Assembly (NCBI GenBank): GCA_947396885.1
Contig: OX377202.1
Span: forward strand, 70,032,643-70,096,642
Source of the DNA: Heligmosomoides polygyrus polygyrus
Taxonomy: Eukaryota > Nematoda > Chromadorea > Rhabditida > Heligmosomidae
Direction: 5' to 3'
DNA: 64,000 nucleotides
Positions within the stretch are counted from its first letter, which is position 1, and each line of letters starts with the position of its first letter. The translations under genes were made by a program, and so were the position numbers. Shown in pieces: positions 15,001 to 25,089 of the stretch. The notes beneath the pieces were generated by a model that saw nothing but the letters and a program-made list of their open reading frames with translations, searched no databases and was not told where the DNA came from.

Positions 15001-17847
15001 CAAGACATTTAGCCACTCTACAACCTCCCATTAGGATTGAACATGTAACAAACAACGGCACACATCAAGGATGAGGAGGCAGCACTAAATTACTCCGCTC
15101 ACTTCTGTGTTCTAACAGAGTTCTGAATTCTGAACCAGACAAGGAAATCGGGGTTTGAACCGCATGACGTTTCTACCCTCCCAGCCCCTGGGAATTGCTA
15201 AGACCACTAGAATCAGATCCGAATAGACGCGTGGCGTATGAGCGCGCAATTGGTGCAGGACACTCGACACACTCGTTCGACGCGAATGGCAGGGTAGCGT
15301 TCTACCCCCGCCCTTTAAGCAGAGGCGTAGCAAACGTCGGCGTCTCCACTATCTCGTAAGGTAGCCACTGGACTCTCGAGCAAGCCCAAAGGGGGGGGGG
15401 GGGGGGGGGGGTGGGCAGGCCAGGGGGCGAAGGGCTAGAACGCTCGTCCCTCGAAGCGAACGCACACGTGACCTGCATCAACCTCCACGTGGGCATTCGA
15501 CAGATGCGTATCGGTCTGCTGTATGCCCGCGGTGGCCCTACCGTCAGACGGATCGTGGCACAGTGTATGGGGGCTGCCTCATGCGGTATGTGTCAAGGGT
15601 TCGGTTCTCCTGCGTCTCGGGGTTTTTGCATTTCAACAGACTGATTGAGATTTGAACGGTCTTGACGTTTACACCATTTTCGGGTGTTTTGTGCGTATTT
15701 TTTCAGCTCTCTGCGCTTCTGCAGAACACAGCTGTGGACTCCCCCTGGTCGAAGAAAGCAGTTTCCACACGAGCAGCTCGGATCGCACCCACGCTGGAGT
15801 ACCTTCCCTAGCCTGATTCTGCGCTCCAAGAGCGCTTAAATAGAGCGGTCATTTTGATATTACCGTGCTCGAATGCCAAAGTTGCGCACCGACGCAGAAA
15901 ACCTATTCCAATCTGATTTTAGCTGCCATAGATCCACCCCCAACTCCTACTCGGACATTCGCTCTCGAAGGGCCGCACAACCACTTGCGGTTGGGGTGAA
16001 AACCTGTTTCTATGTAAATGTGTACACATAGTATACACCTACTTACATGCGTATGCACATAAATATGGAGGTACGAGCTGGATATATGTAGATATATGGC
16101 TGCACAAGAATCCTGCAACTCTAACAACAAGAACCGACCTTTAAACCTAATGGTATGCTTCCACAACAGCGTTAGCGTGGTATACGGGTAATCGCACCGG
16201 GGCCCCTCACCCGGCCAATCGGCGCAGCCCGCCAGACCCACTGCAACAGCTTTTCACCACAATAGCAAGTGGTTGTGCGGCCCCTCGGGAGCGAATGTCG
16301 GAGTAGTGCAGCGAGAAAAGCGTCAGCATAAAAATTTTAGTTTCTTCCTCAGGTGAGAGGTAGAACACGAAGACCTTTTCTTTTGCTGTAGCCCGACAAC
16401 GTGCGCCCGCCTTCTAGGCAACTCCTTAAGAAGACGTATTATTTTAGTCTGTAAAAAAATCGTGCCACCTCAAATTTTGTGGGTTTGATGAAAAACACTA
16501 TATTGGTGGAAATGCTTCAAATTTTCTGTTAAGAACGCTCTCCGTCGTTGACTGTCCAGTTTCCGATTGCGTTGGCGTACCTGGTACTAATCGGGCTGGG
16601 CCTACTGTACACCGGCAAGGTATCTTAAAACGGGCACTCGAATAGCTCGAATAGCACGTCAGCGGAGCGGAGCACAGAAACCGTGTTTATTTGATGCCCC
16701 ACGATCAGGGTCTCATAATGGAGCGGGCATCAGCCCGCTTAGTACCGCGCACCCAAACGTTGTTCCAGTTTCTCGGATTTTGCTACTGCTGATTGTTTCC
16801 TTTCTCTGCAATGGTGTCGTCCTGTTTACTCGCGTGCGTTACCTCACTTTATACTACAGTTTGTTTTACTGTTCATAATTTGTATTACAATATGCTCTTT
16901 TATCGTTGCTGTTAAGCACAGCTCTGGTGTTAAACACTTAGGTTATGCCACGTAATAAATGATGATCAAATGAATGAAGTTCCAAAGTTCAGTCCTTCAC
17001 ACAGAAGATCCTGTGCCAGCCAGCTGTCTGAGTGAGATGGTATGTTCCGCGTTGTAGTAATTTGTTGGCATGCAAGCGCGTGCTATCGCGAATATCTGAC
17101 TCACGGCAGCACATGGGTGCCGTGAGTAAGTTCCACCGGGACTGCATAAGCCTTCAGACAATGGCTCGCATAAGACGAGATTTGTGAAAGCACGGGGCCA
17201 GACAAGGAAAGGCAACTCTGGGATGTGACTAGACTAGCTCAGCCCTGATAAGATACCTCGATTTGGTGATCTGGGGCCGGATTCATCAACGACTTACGTA
17301 ACTTTAACGGAGAATTGTAAGCAGGCTCAGATAACGCGGCTTATCGCTCACCATATCGCTTGATAAGCCGCGTTATCTGAGCTTTTCGTTTACAACTCTC
17401 CGTTAAAGTTACGAAGTCGTTGATGAATCCGGCCCCTGGGCGCATGCCCACCCAGTCCATGGAAAACCGTGATGGATCCATGCTGGAAGCTAGTTTGCGG
17501 CGCGACTCTGAAGGCAGACAAGAGTTCGCACCTGCTGGTTTTGATAATAGTTCGACGATCCCACGGTGCTGTTGACAGACGGAAATTCTGGATTGTAGCC
17601 AACGACGTTGTAGCCGTCACTGTAGGCGGGATTGTAGGCCGTGCTAAAACGGGGCAAATGACAACCGAAGAAAGGTTTTGAGCGCGACACATCTCCGCTG
17701 AACCAAATCTCTACAACGAAAAACATATTGTCGTATACACGAAATCGAGAGCAAAAACAACGCAACAACTAGAAAACAGAGCGACGCTGACCTCAAAGAA
17801 TTGCTAGTTTTCCAACTAACAAAGTTGCCTCGAAAATTAGAACTCAT
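1..17847 (-). CDS. NADAR-domain protein with RGG-rich region (split gene, 3' end off the window)
   Basis: Exons on the minus strand: 17847-17792 (ATG), 17643-17532, 9452-9366, 7219-7145, 7082-6944, 5684-5520, 5270-5128, 2886-2782, 2709-2601, 400-297, 243-169 and 28-1 (partial). All junctions keep phase and use GT-AG, giving at least 399 residues. Order: Tyr/Asn/Pro-rich N-terminus (residues 1-85), basic and Ser-rich linker (86-210), RGG-rich stretch (about 215-255), then a NADAR fold from about 270, shown by FHGFSSVF, FPVLIDGRIYESGDHYYQ and VDEWRYTKGLEAM. The NADAR/YbiA family holds N-glycosidases acting on ADP-ribose or riboflavin-pathway compounds. RGG repeats suggest, by inference, nucleic acid binding. 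The usual motif is S-x-E-H-Y-Y-Q; here Asp replaces Glu. The start is chosen because this ATG exon joins the next in phase 2. Further exons inside the 8.1-kb second intron cannot be excluded. Family call firm; substrate unknown. Confidence 0.82.
4836..4872 (-). ncRNA. Hammerhead-ribozyme-like motif, probably from a Penelope-like element tail
   Basis: Read on the minus strand, a 37-base stretch shows the hammerhead parts in order: GGCTT, CTGAAGA, a short hairpin made from GACG-GAA-CGTC, GAAAC, GTC, then AGGCC. The outer GGCTT and AGGCC can pair (one G-U) as stem I. CTGAAGA and GAAAC fit the catalytic core and GTC the cleavage triplet. Stem III would be only two base pairs, as reported for Penelope-like elements. 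A poly-A-like signal (GAATAAAG) follows. One extra C lies between the core and stem II, which leaves the fold in doubt. Confidence 0.42.
4854..4990. repeat. Inverted repeat joining two element tails head to head
   Basis: About 60 bases ending at 4916 reappear reverse-complemented from 4931. Both arms contain the stretch GGTCAC...GCGAACACATGCCCTCAACGG and both run into CTGAAGACGA. A 13-base spacer separates them. The left arm continues into the full hammerhead-like motif, while the right arm leaves the homology just after CTGAAGACGA. The unit lies in the NADAR gene intron upstream of exon 8. Confidence 0.8.
7311..8972. mobile_element. Snap-back Tc1-like element (inverted dimer) in a NADAR gene intron
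   Basis: The ends are C(A/G)GTGCGTTTCAAA inverted, flanked by TA on both sides, as in Tc1/mariner transposons. The two halves (7311-8242 and 8272-8972) are diverged reverse complements around a spacer of about 30 bases. Each half carries the same broken transposase tail, running outward: the NPMENMWG-like motif is read on the minus strand near 7900 and on the plus strand near 8555. That motif matches the Tc1 'NPIENLWG' block. Stops and indels make both copies inactive. It sits between the exons at 9452-9366 and 7219-7145. Confidence 0.8.
10092..10600. mobile_element. TA-flanked inverted-repeat element, non-autonomous
   Basis: CTATGAAGTCGC at the left end is repeated inverted at the right end, and both ends abut TA. 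Weaker inverted homology extends about 25 bases further in. No transposase is seen. The interior carries a fragment resembling the SINE2 body (10222-10330) and one resembling the Harbinger-type MITE at 51059 (10488-10560). Confidence 0.55.
11328..13655 (-). mobile_element. RTE-type non-LTR retrotransposon, 5'-truncated pseudogene (copy A)
   Basis: Three overlapping reading frames (13649-12513, 12501-11755, 11932-11441) together encode the end of an endonuclease domain (SEIDHVLTNRRW, TGSDHRLVRAKL) and a reverse transcriptase. RT blocks seen: APGPDGISADLL, FVDYRKAFDSVE, RQGDTISPKLF and LRFADDIALISP. The C-terminal RTE tail has YLGRELNMDNDL, WAGHLLRRKDDRW and GRPPTRWADSF. Two frame changes, near 12510 and near 11850-11930, break the frame. 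The catalytic FADD is intact. The N-terminal half of the endonuclease is missing, as expected of target-primed 5' truncation. The copy lies inside the 8.1-kb second intron of the NADAR gene, in the same orientation as that gene. Confidence 0.92.
13660..15540. other. Intron sequence without a recognised feature
   Basis: Part of the large NADAR gene intron. Short open frames here show no recognisable motif. The only striking item is a run of 21 G at 15391-15411. Confidence 0.5.
15391..15411. repeat. Homopolymer G tract (21 G), one of several
   Basis: Other runs of G or C of 11-19 bases lie at 3509-3525, 3743-3756, 5806-5816, 20092-20103, 20733-20751, 47191-47203 and 53926-53944. No coding meaning. 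Exact lengths may be unreliable in an assembly. Confidence 0.8.
15550..15840 (+). mobile_element. tRNA-derived SINE, family 2
   Basis: The head holds a box A-like TGGCACAGTGTATGG (from 15555) and a box B-like GGTTCGGTTCTCC (about 15598). The body continues with TTTTTGCATTTCAACAG and ends in a module containing CTGCGCT, GACTCCCCCTGG and CCTTCCCTAGCCTG. The same order of parts occurs at 25090-25935, so this is a dispersed tRNA-derived retroposon. Polymerase III boxes are inferred from sequence only. Confidence 0.72.
16670..16745 (+). repeat. Dispersed repeat end with GCGGGC hairpin (Helitron-like?)
   Basis: AAACCGTGTTTAT is followed some 35 bases later by the hairpin GCGGGC-ATCA-GCCCGC and then TTAGT. 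A related block lies at 22160-22260, where the hairpin appears in both orientations. A short 3' hairpin just before CTTAG/T recalls Helitron ends, but the spacing is not canonical and no Rep/helicase is present. Confidence 0.35.
17274..17435. mobile_element. PIF/Harbinger-type MITE, CTG target duplication
   Basis: A 162-bp near-perfect palindrome. Its ends read GGGCCGGATTCATCAACGAC, inverted at the right, and homology continues for about 75 bases per arm (CAGATAACGCGGCTTATC). CTG flanks both ends (17271-17273 and 17436-17438). It lies in the NADAR gene intron. A diverged relative is at 42511. Confidence 0.85.
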
Positions 17848-17849
17848 GG

Positions 17850-18110
17850 CGCTGCACCTAGATGCGGACGAGACTGTGAAGCAAGAGCTGGAAAGAGAGT
17901 TTCGGTCAGTTCGCAAACCATGAACACAACACGCCTCAGAACACCGAAAAACGAGCAGCGCGGCAGCGGCCGCGCTTTCGCGGGATTCTCGAAATGGAGC
18001 GGCGCGCGAAGCGGCGGCCGCATGTCGCCTGCGCCCTGGAGCGCGGCCTTCTGCATTCGAGCATGAAATGCGATGCACAGCCCATCGAGGAAGCGCGGCC
18101 CAACAACTCC
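17850..18110. other. GC-rich stretch upstream of the NADAR gene start
   Basis: The region just upstream of the minus-strand ATG at 17847 is rich in CpG (GCGGCAGCGGCCGCG and GAAGCGGCGGCCGC). It may hold the promoter, but no TATA box or initiator can be pointed to. Open frames here are judged to be composition effects. Confidence 0.3.
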
Positions 18111-18617
18111 CCACGCGTTCTAGCTAGGGTGCTAGGTTTTCAGACAGCCACAGCAAGAAAAATCGTTGAGGAACCACCACGTCTCTGGATCAGTGCTGAC
18201 ATCCTGCCAACTTTGGGCCTGTTCGGAGCCAGCGGCGGGGCGACAGCAGCGATCGCTCGTCCGAGGGAATAATGCATGTCGGTTTTGTTGGGACATCGCA
18301 CGGGATTAATTCGAATACTTCTCACGAGCGACTCGGACGCTCTTGTTGCGGACCATGAAAAGGCCCTTGGCGGTGACCAGTAGTAGGGCCAAACTGAAAA
18401 ATGTGTTAACTTCACACTGTTCAAGGCAGATTTGGATGGAATACGTCGTGCCATCAGGACCCGGTGTGCTGCGTTTTTGCAGCATGTTAGGTTAAGTGTA
18501 TCACAAGAACGTCGCCGGTATGAGTCGGAATTCTGTAGCTCATATACTAACGCAAGAATACGACGCGATGCAGTGATCTACAGGATGGTCCCACATGGAA
18601 ACACTGCTTTCATCCTG

Positions 18618-18728
18618 GGGCCGTATGCTCGTCTACCCCGAGCTTCCCCCGATGGGGGATTGGGGCGTGATAAAATATGTTGATATTGATTGAATTTCCC
18701 CCAACGGGGGAACACGAGCATACGGCCC
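18618..18728. mobile_element. PIF/Harbinger-type MITE, CTG target duplication
   Basis: A 111-bp element with ends GGGCCGTATGCTCGT inverted, flanked by CTG (18615-18617, 18729-18731). The inner part has CCCCGATGGGGG and CCCCAACGGGGG around an AT-rich centre. It is nearly identical to the element at 25470, so the family moved fairly recently. Confidence 0.88.
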
Positions 18729-18734
18729 CTGTTC

Positions 18735-19485
18735 AGACATTCCTGTTCTAGCACCACTCACATTGAGACACTTCACACTCACATTTTCTCCATTGACCTT
18801 GGAGAAAGACTGCTGGTAATAATCTCCTTTGACAAAAATCTGGTTTCACTGGTTTCTCGAGCGTTATCAAGCTAAAATGTTCAAGCCAGATGTCATGTTA
18901 CCAGTCTAACCCGGCTTAGTGCTTTATACCCAGAGAGTGCAATACATCTAAGTTCATGAAACTAGGAACGATTACAGCCACAAGCTAAGCTGATCTGGAC
19001 TGATTATGCCAGTTATTTAAAAATAGCCTTTCATTCAAAAGTTGTTAAAAAGTCTTTCTTCTAGTGGAGGAATCACTAAGCTTAAAAAATTAAGCGAAGA
19101 AAAAGCAGCTGCTTCAATGGTTGTTTTAACTATCACAATAGAAACTGTCCCTGCACTGTGAGAAATTCTCGCTGCGGAAATGCTGTCCTGCTTTTCTTAC
19201 AAAGGATAAAGATCTTATGTCTGTTTTCCTTTCAGTCCAAGTTTGTAGGCAAATCCTTTTCCAACACTTGGGCTCACAGCTGCTCATCCTATCGTATCCT
19301 ATCCTGCTATATGGAAAAGAGCCCTTCTGTCTGTGCATGTATGTCACAAATCTGTGTAATCTTCTAAAGGGTGTCGAACCTGAGAAGATTACATGCGCGA
19401 CGTAGGGAAATGTCAAGGTGCGTCTCAACGCAGAAGCTGAAACAAACAAAAATCGTCGGGAAGTGGCCTGATTCGACAGGTGGGT
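18735..19485. other. Intergenic stretch, nothing recognised
   Basis: AT-rich sequence with only short frames lacking motifs. No repeats shared with the rest of the window were noticed. Confidence 0.4.
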
Positions 19486-19489
19486 GGAT

Positions 19490-19775
19490 GGACTCGATCG
19501 CATTACCAGTATCGATCGACACCATCGATTTTTCGGCTGGCGTTATTGTTATTGTTTTCCGCCCAGATTTAGTCCTTGGGAGTGAGTTTAGGCTAGCATG
19601 ATGGTCGGTGAATAGGCTTCACAGCAGGTAGTATTCGACTGAGAGACCAATATCGATCGAAATTACCGATTATTCAACCGGGGTTATCGGTTTTCTCCCA
19701 AATTTGGCGAATTCGGTGGGAATTGCGCGAGTATGATGAATGACTGGATGGGCTTCACAGCAGGTAGAAGAACAG
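19490..19775 (+). repeat. Diverged tandem duplication, unit about 140 bp
   Basis: Two successive units share TATCGATCGA, ACCGATT-like and GTTAT...TTTTC blocks and both end GGCTTCACAGCAGGTAG (ends at about 19629 and 19767). Their divergence suggests an old duplication. No coding potential. Confidence 0.6.
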
Positions 19776-20399
19776 GGTACATGTTGAGCAGCATTGGTAG
19801 GTGGGAGCACGCCAGCCAATAATAACCAACCAGAGCACAGAACACATGCCAGCCGATCAGTGTATCGACTGCACACGCCCTCTTTGAATGGCACGCCCAT
19901 TCAATAAGGTCTGATTGGATGGGGCGTCCCCATCTCCCAATGCTGCCCGTCTTCGCGACACTAAAAACTCGAAAATAATCATAGTAGGAATAAAAAACAT
20001 GCTACATAAAGCCCAACCATGCAAATCTTACGACTAGTTCCTCCTGTCTTGACAAGTGATCGGATGAGTGCGCAGAACAGCATTCCTAGTTGGGGGGGGG
20101 GGGAGTAGTAGTGAAAAACGTGCCAGAATGAAACAAGACCAGTGGCAAATCCCAACAGCTGCCGTTCGCTACAGTCGAGCAGCTGATGCGCACTCGTCTG
20201 GTCAAGAGACGCGTAAGGACATGTCGTGACAAGATGGAGCGTGTTGACGCAGAGGCGTAACCCTCTACAGGAAACTAGTAAGGGAAGGGTCTGGAGCATG
20301 TGCCAGAACGGATAAAGCGAGTCATAGGACCCCTCCCCCTAACGCTCGTGAGGGCACCGCTCCACCGAGTCAATGCTCACATTCAAGTATCCAAAAAAG

Positions 20400-20562
20400 A
20401 TCGCGTTTTGCGGATGCATTCGGAATCGAATATTCAAAAAATCGCATTTTTCAAATGTATTCGAGTATTCAGAAAAACCGCTTTGTCGAATATATTCGAA
20501 CTCGAATAGTCGAAATTTGTGAACATTCGCAATCATTCGAATATTCGAAAAATTTCGCACAA
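20400..20562. repeat. Degenerate TTCGAATATTCG-rich simple repeat
   Basis: Dense overlapping copies of palindromic words such as TCGAATATTCAAAAA and CGAATATATTCGAACTCG over about 160 bases. Open frames through it are made only of these words and are not counted as genes. The flanks up to 22160 hold nothing else recognised apart from runs of G (20092-20103) and C (20733-20751). Confidence 0.65.
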
Positions 20563-20564
20563 CT

Positions 20565-22160
20565 ATAGTCCATGGTAACGTCAGGGACCCTACTCCTAGA
20601 GTTTAACGACGGGGAAAAAATAGACATTTTTATACTAAATGAGGGTTGCAGGTCCTTCCTATGACTCGCTTTCTCCGTTCAGACGTATACTGCTACCCTT
20701 TCCTTATAAGCTGAACCTAGCTTATCGCCACTCCCCCCCCCCCCCCCCCCCGATTATGCGACTTGTCCTGCCTTTATCTGTTCTTCTGCAGATTAAACAC
20801 CAGATTTAGATTCGCACAGTCTCACATAAAAAGCAAGGACGAGCCTGTTTGTATGCCTGCCATTGCTTCTGTGCGTCATCTCATAGAGGTAGAGGTACAC
20901 TTCGGAGTATACATCGCATGAATGCGATGGAGAAAGTGAACAACCTTCACAGGAGCCCTATCCCACCATATCATCTGTCGGGGTTTGATAGCGAACCCCC
21001 AACAAGAGTTGCCCACTAGGCCGCTAAACGACTGGTTACGAATACGGGCTCGAATAAGGGTGCCCTGGTGGTGTGGGGTATTGCATCCAGTCCAGAGCAA
21101 AAAGAGTGGGAGGGGCGAGCGGTTACAGCCTAGCATTCGATGGTCATCTCAAGCTTCAATTTGATGGTGCAGCGCAGAGTGAAACGTTAGCAGCACATCG
21201 TCTACTGCAAGGGCATCTTCTCTATCTACTCAACAATGGTAACGAAAACGAAAATAATGAATTATAGAGACACACAAAGCTAGGCATTTCCCAGTTGAGA
21301 AGTTCTCTGCAAATGTTCGATTCACACATCTACTTCTAGCGACTAGAAAATTAGACATTTGAGACATATCGAAAGGAGTTGATCTGAAAACGCCACGAAA
21401 TTTAAGGAGCCACTTGATTTGAAGAGGACACTCCAATACTCAGAGATTGTCCTGCTTTTGTGTCTCGGAGAAATGTTTGTGGATAAGGAGGTGTGGGCTG
21501 CATTAAGGCTCTAGGGCACAGCTTGCAACAGACATCGCAGACCATCGGACTGCCGCCCGGTGGTCACCACACACGACGGGGGAATTGAGGAATTGGGCGA
21601 GCGCCGGCACGACGGAACGACAACATTGATCGCTGCCTAGCTCTACTTCAGATCACAACCACTTCTAGAACACGCAAACGCCATCAGCGAGCTAGTCGGG
21701 AGCGAATGCTGCTACTGTCTGGCTGCTTCAGTTGACCTTAAAACACGCTGTGCTCCCACCGGCAGCAGCAGGGTCTCCTACGATTCACTGGAGAAAAAGG
21801 AAGAAAAAACGCCAAATCGACACGTTCATGACGACCAGTTGCGCTTTAAGGGGGAAGTGATGTAGCTGGCTGGACCAGAAGCACCTCCTGACAGTGCGAC
21901 TCTGCCACAATGTGCGAGGGTAGGCGTCGGGCTTGAATGTGCTTCGGATGACGCAGACCTATTGCAGTGAAGCCGGTGCAGCTGCAGCTGAAGAAACGTC
22001 GTCGGCGGTGCAGCGCATGGCAGACGGCGCAAGCCTTCCTCAAGAACACGAGACAAAGCGACCGCCCTTGCTGACGGTACGATGGATCCAACACCTATGC
22101 GTACAAATCAGATCCGTCATTCCCTCAAACGTCGGATAAACGGATCACGCGTATAACGGT
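20565..22160. other. Intergenic stretch, nothing recognised
   Basis: No coding motif, tRNA or shared repeat was found. It contains a run of 19 C (20733-20751). Confidence 0.4.
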
Positions 22161-22262
22161 ATCATACTAAGCGGGCTGCTGCCCGCATCCTCCGAATCAA
22201 CGGAAACCGTGTTTATGTAAGAGTTTTAGAGCATGTGCAATGCGGGCACCAGCCCGTTAAAT
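22160..22262. repeat. Dispersed repeat with opposed GCGGGC hairpins (Helitron-like?)
   Basis: At 22167-22186 the minus strand reads GCGGGCAGCAGCCCGCTTAG. At 22242-22256 the plus strand reads GCGGGCACCAGCCCG. GGAAACCGTGTTTAT lies between and matches the repeat end at 16670. The family cannot be fixed from ends alone. Confidence 0.35.
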
Positions 22263-22799
22263 ACCGATGGTATTTTTGAAAATACCTGATCTGTGATGAC
22301 TCAGATAAGGTTCTTCTTCTTCTTCAGCGTTTGTACCGCTTTGGGGCAGGGTCCACTATTCTGGTGTCATGACGCCACCTTTCCCGATCCAACGCTAGGA
22401 CAGGGTAGACACCAGTTACTTTATGTAATTCAGATAAGAGTCATTTCCAACAAACCTAATCTCGGATAAATCAGATGCCTGATTTTGGAATCAGACGATC
22501 ACAGAAATCTAATGTCCTCTTCCCGGTTCGAAACAAAATCACGGAATCACGCGAAAATGCGTTCTAGTGAAAACCACCCTTATCCGAATCATCCCCAGCT
22601 CAGGGCTTTCCAGAAATGCTCTTATCCATTTGTCGTCGCGTCTGAAAAAATACGGATCCGAATCAACCGAATAGGGTCAGATCCAGTGCCCAATGCTGAC
22701 CCACTGCCATCCCGATCAACAGCGTTAGAGGTCCGGAGTGAGATGTAGCCTGGGGATCGCGGCTATCTGCAGCGGGGGTCCGTGTGATTGGATCGCGTA

Positions 22800-24120
22800 C
22801 TGCCAGCAACAAGGCTGGCGGTACGCGCGAGTCCGCAGCTCGAAGAGCGCAGAACCTGCCTAGGGAAGGGACTTCTGGATGTGTGTCATCCAAGCTGCCC
22901 GTGTGGAAACCGTTTTCGTCGCCCAGGGGAGTCCGGGCTGGGTTCTGCGCTCTTGGATCCGCGAAGCGCTTAGGCCTATGTTATACTTCGGCGATGCGTC
23001 GCCGACGCTGCGACACGTCACGTCGCTGGTGACGTCGCCGACGTCGTCGAAGAGTCTGTGGCGACGTCGTCAACAGGAGAGCATCAGATCACATTTTTAG
23101 CATCGCAGCGCGTTTTCAATGTCATCATTTGGTAACCAGACTGCGGATAGAAACGCTAAGTAATCACATCTGCCTCGAATTTGCTTAAACTGTGTGCTTT
23201 TCTTAGTGTGTTTCGAGAATTGATGGTGATTTTTGTTTTGTATAAACGGTAGCTTGCTTGCTCGACCATTGTGAATCTGGCGACTTTTTTCTTACTAACC
23301 ACATTTGCTTTTAGAAGGATGGATAAGAGTGATCTGATGTCTGATCTGACTATTGATTTACCAATTTAACGATTTTACCAGCATTTTCGTTAAATTTCTT
23401 TATTGGAGTTTAGCAAAGCTCTTGTTTGTTAAATCGCATTTTAATTAAATTTACGCGGAATTTTCGAAATTCAAAGGAAAATGTAACTCTTAATTAATAT
23501 GAATTGTATTTCGAAGAAGCTCTTCGTAGAGGTTTGCAGTATCATTTCAGAAAGCGAGGAAACACTACTTATTTCCTACACAGTTTTTTATTTTGTGTTA
23601 CTTGCTTTGCAAGAAAGCGAAAAGGCTTAGAAAATGCGAAAAGTACGGGTGAGAAGGACGTAGAAGCGAAGAAAGGTGACAAAGTGAAGGGAAGGTAAGC
23701 TTTAGGTTCCCACTCCCTCCCAAACTCAGTGTTCTAGCGAATGGCACTCTTGGAGTACGGAAGGCGGTCGTCTTTTGCACTTCTCCATTTCGTAATTCGA
23801 AGTCCGGGGTGATGATGGCAGTGCCGGGAACGAATAACCAACCCACAACCAAAACACTCCATCGGAGCGCATTTTCTGCCACCCTTGGATGATGTCGGCG
23901 ACGTCGGTGACGCCGACGTCGCCACAGACCTCGTCGACCCGTCTGGCGATGTCGGTGACGTCGTCGGCCTGTCTGTGACGACGTCGGCGACGGAAGTATA
24001 ACACTACTGCGGAGTTCTCGGCGACGCAGCCGGCGACGCGTCGCCAAAGTATAACATAGGCCTTACGGCTGGAAAAATGCGCAAATGCATCAAAGTGGCG
24101 TGCACGTTAAAGCCCTTCCC
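22800..24120 (-). mobile_element. tRNA-derived SINE family 2, body fragment, interrupted by a MITE
   Basis: The minus strand carries SINE2 body modules (GAGTCCC-type blocks, CTGCGCTC) on the left of the MITE at 22973. To its right the body continues with CGGCTG and AATGCGC. Removing the MITE and one TTA gives GCGAAGCGC-TTA-CGGCTG, the same order as GCGCTTCGC and CAGCCGTATGCGC in the copy at 25250. The tRNA-like head is not clear here. Confidence 0.6.
22973..24062. mobile_element. Harbinger-type non-autonomous element (1.09 kb), TTA target duplication
   Basis: The ends GGCCTATGTTATACTT and, inverted, AAGTATAACATAGGCC are flanked by TTA (22970-22972 and 24063-24065). Subterminal blocks on both sides are rich in GTCGGCGACG and GACGTC words. 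The AT-rich centre holds no transposase. Its ends resemble those of the element at 51059 (GGCC, then G(T/C)ATACTTC), so both belong to one family. Confidence 0.82.
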
Positions 24121-25089
24121 CCAAATCCCAAGTAGTCAGCTGAAACTCAAGTATAATCGAACCCCCTACCCCTCTTCCGTCAATCGACACGCTACCCCCT
24201 GCGTCACGATCCACTCGCCGGGAATACCATCGCAGGCATCGCAGGCACACAACAGACCGATCGAATCTCAACGTGGACGCCGACGCGCGATCTCTAGGCT
24301 AGAAGGGTGCAGACAGCAAAAAACAGCACGGACCCACGCTGCAAATAGCCGCGATCTAGTCTGAGCCTTGACTTCGGCACAGGTGGGAGAGACTTTGTGG
24401 GAAGTTCGAGGTGGCACAAACCCGCCTAATCCTGTACTGTTCCTGTGGCCGGGGTTTGCTGCACGATCAGGCTAGGTAAGCCTGTTCACACTGTTACCCC
24501 CAGTCACGTCGGGTCGTCGGGTTATACAGCGTTGCCCCCACCAAACCTGAACCTCTGGGTCCCTAAACGTGGAAAAGCGGAATTCTAAAGGTCCCGCACA
24601 CTTCTGCGGCGTTGCCGCTTGCCGCTGTAGTGAAATATATATCAGGGACGGCCGGCGGCGCGCTGTGTCCCTGTCATATGGTTAAGGATAGGGCAGCGGC
24701 AGCGCTGCAGAATGTGCGGAGACCTTAAGAGTTTAGCCCTGGTTCGCCCGAAATCTTTTCCTCCTAGGCAAGACGGCGCATGAAAGGCACGTGAATTCAG
24801 ATACGCAGCGCAAGTGCCGCCACTGGCCTTTTGCTCTCTGGAATCTGCCCCTCCGCAATGACGCAGCGTGCTCGGTGGCGAGATGCCCGTAATCGGTCGG
24901 AGGACAGCATTCTCATTAGGGCGCGCAATCAGACAATTATAAACGGCGGATATCAGGACCGGCTCACCGTAACCGCAGTGCGGGTCGCGCCGAGACTTTG
25001 CTGTCTGCGCCCTCCTAGCTCTGAGATCGCGCGTCCGCGTCCACGCTGCGACGTCCAATCCATGCCTTGTGCGCCCGCGATGGCACCGT

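Noticed and set aside
17644..18114. A 156-codon minus-strand open frame overlapping the NADAR gene start
   Set aside because: It reads the GC-rich upstream sequence in another frame. The ATG exon at 17847-17792 fits the next exon in phase.
20300..20560. Open frames rich in Phe, Asn, Ile and Arg
   Set aside because: They arise from the TTCGAATATTCG simple repeat.
23598..24047. Arg/His-rich minus-strand open frames
   Set aside because: They read through GACGTC and CGACGTCGGCG subterminal repeats of a MITE; composition only.
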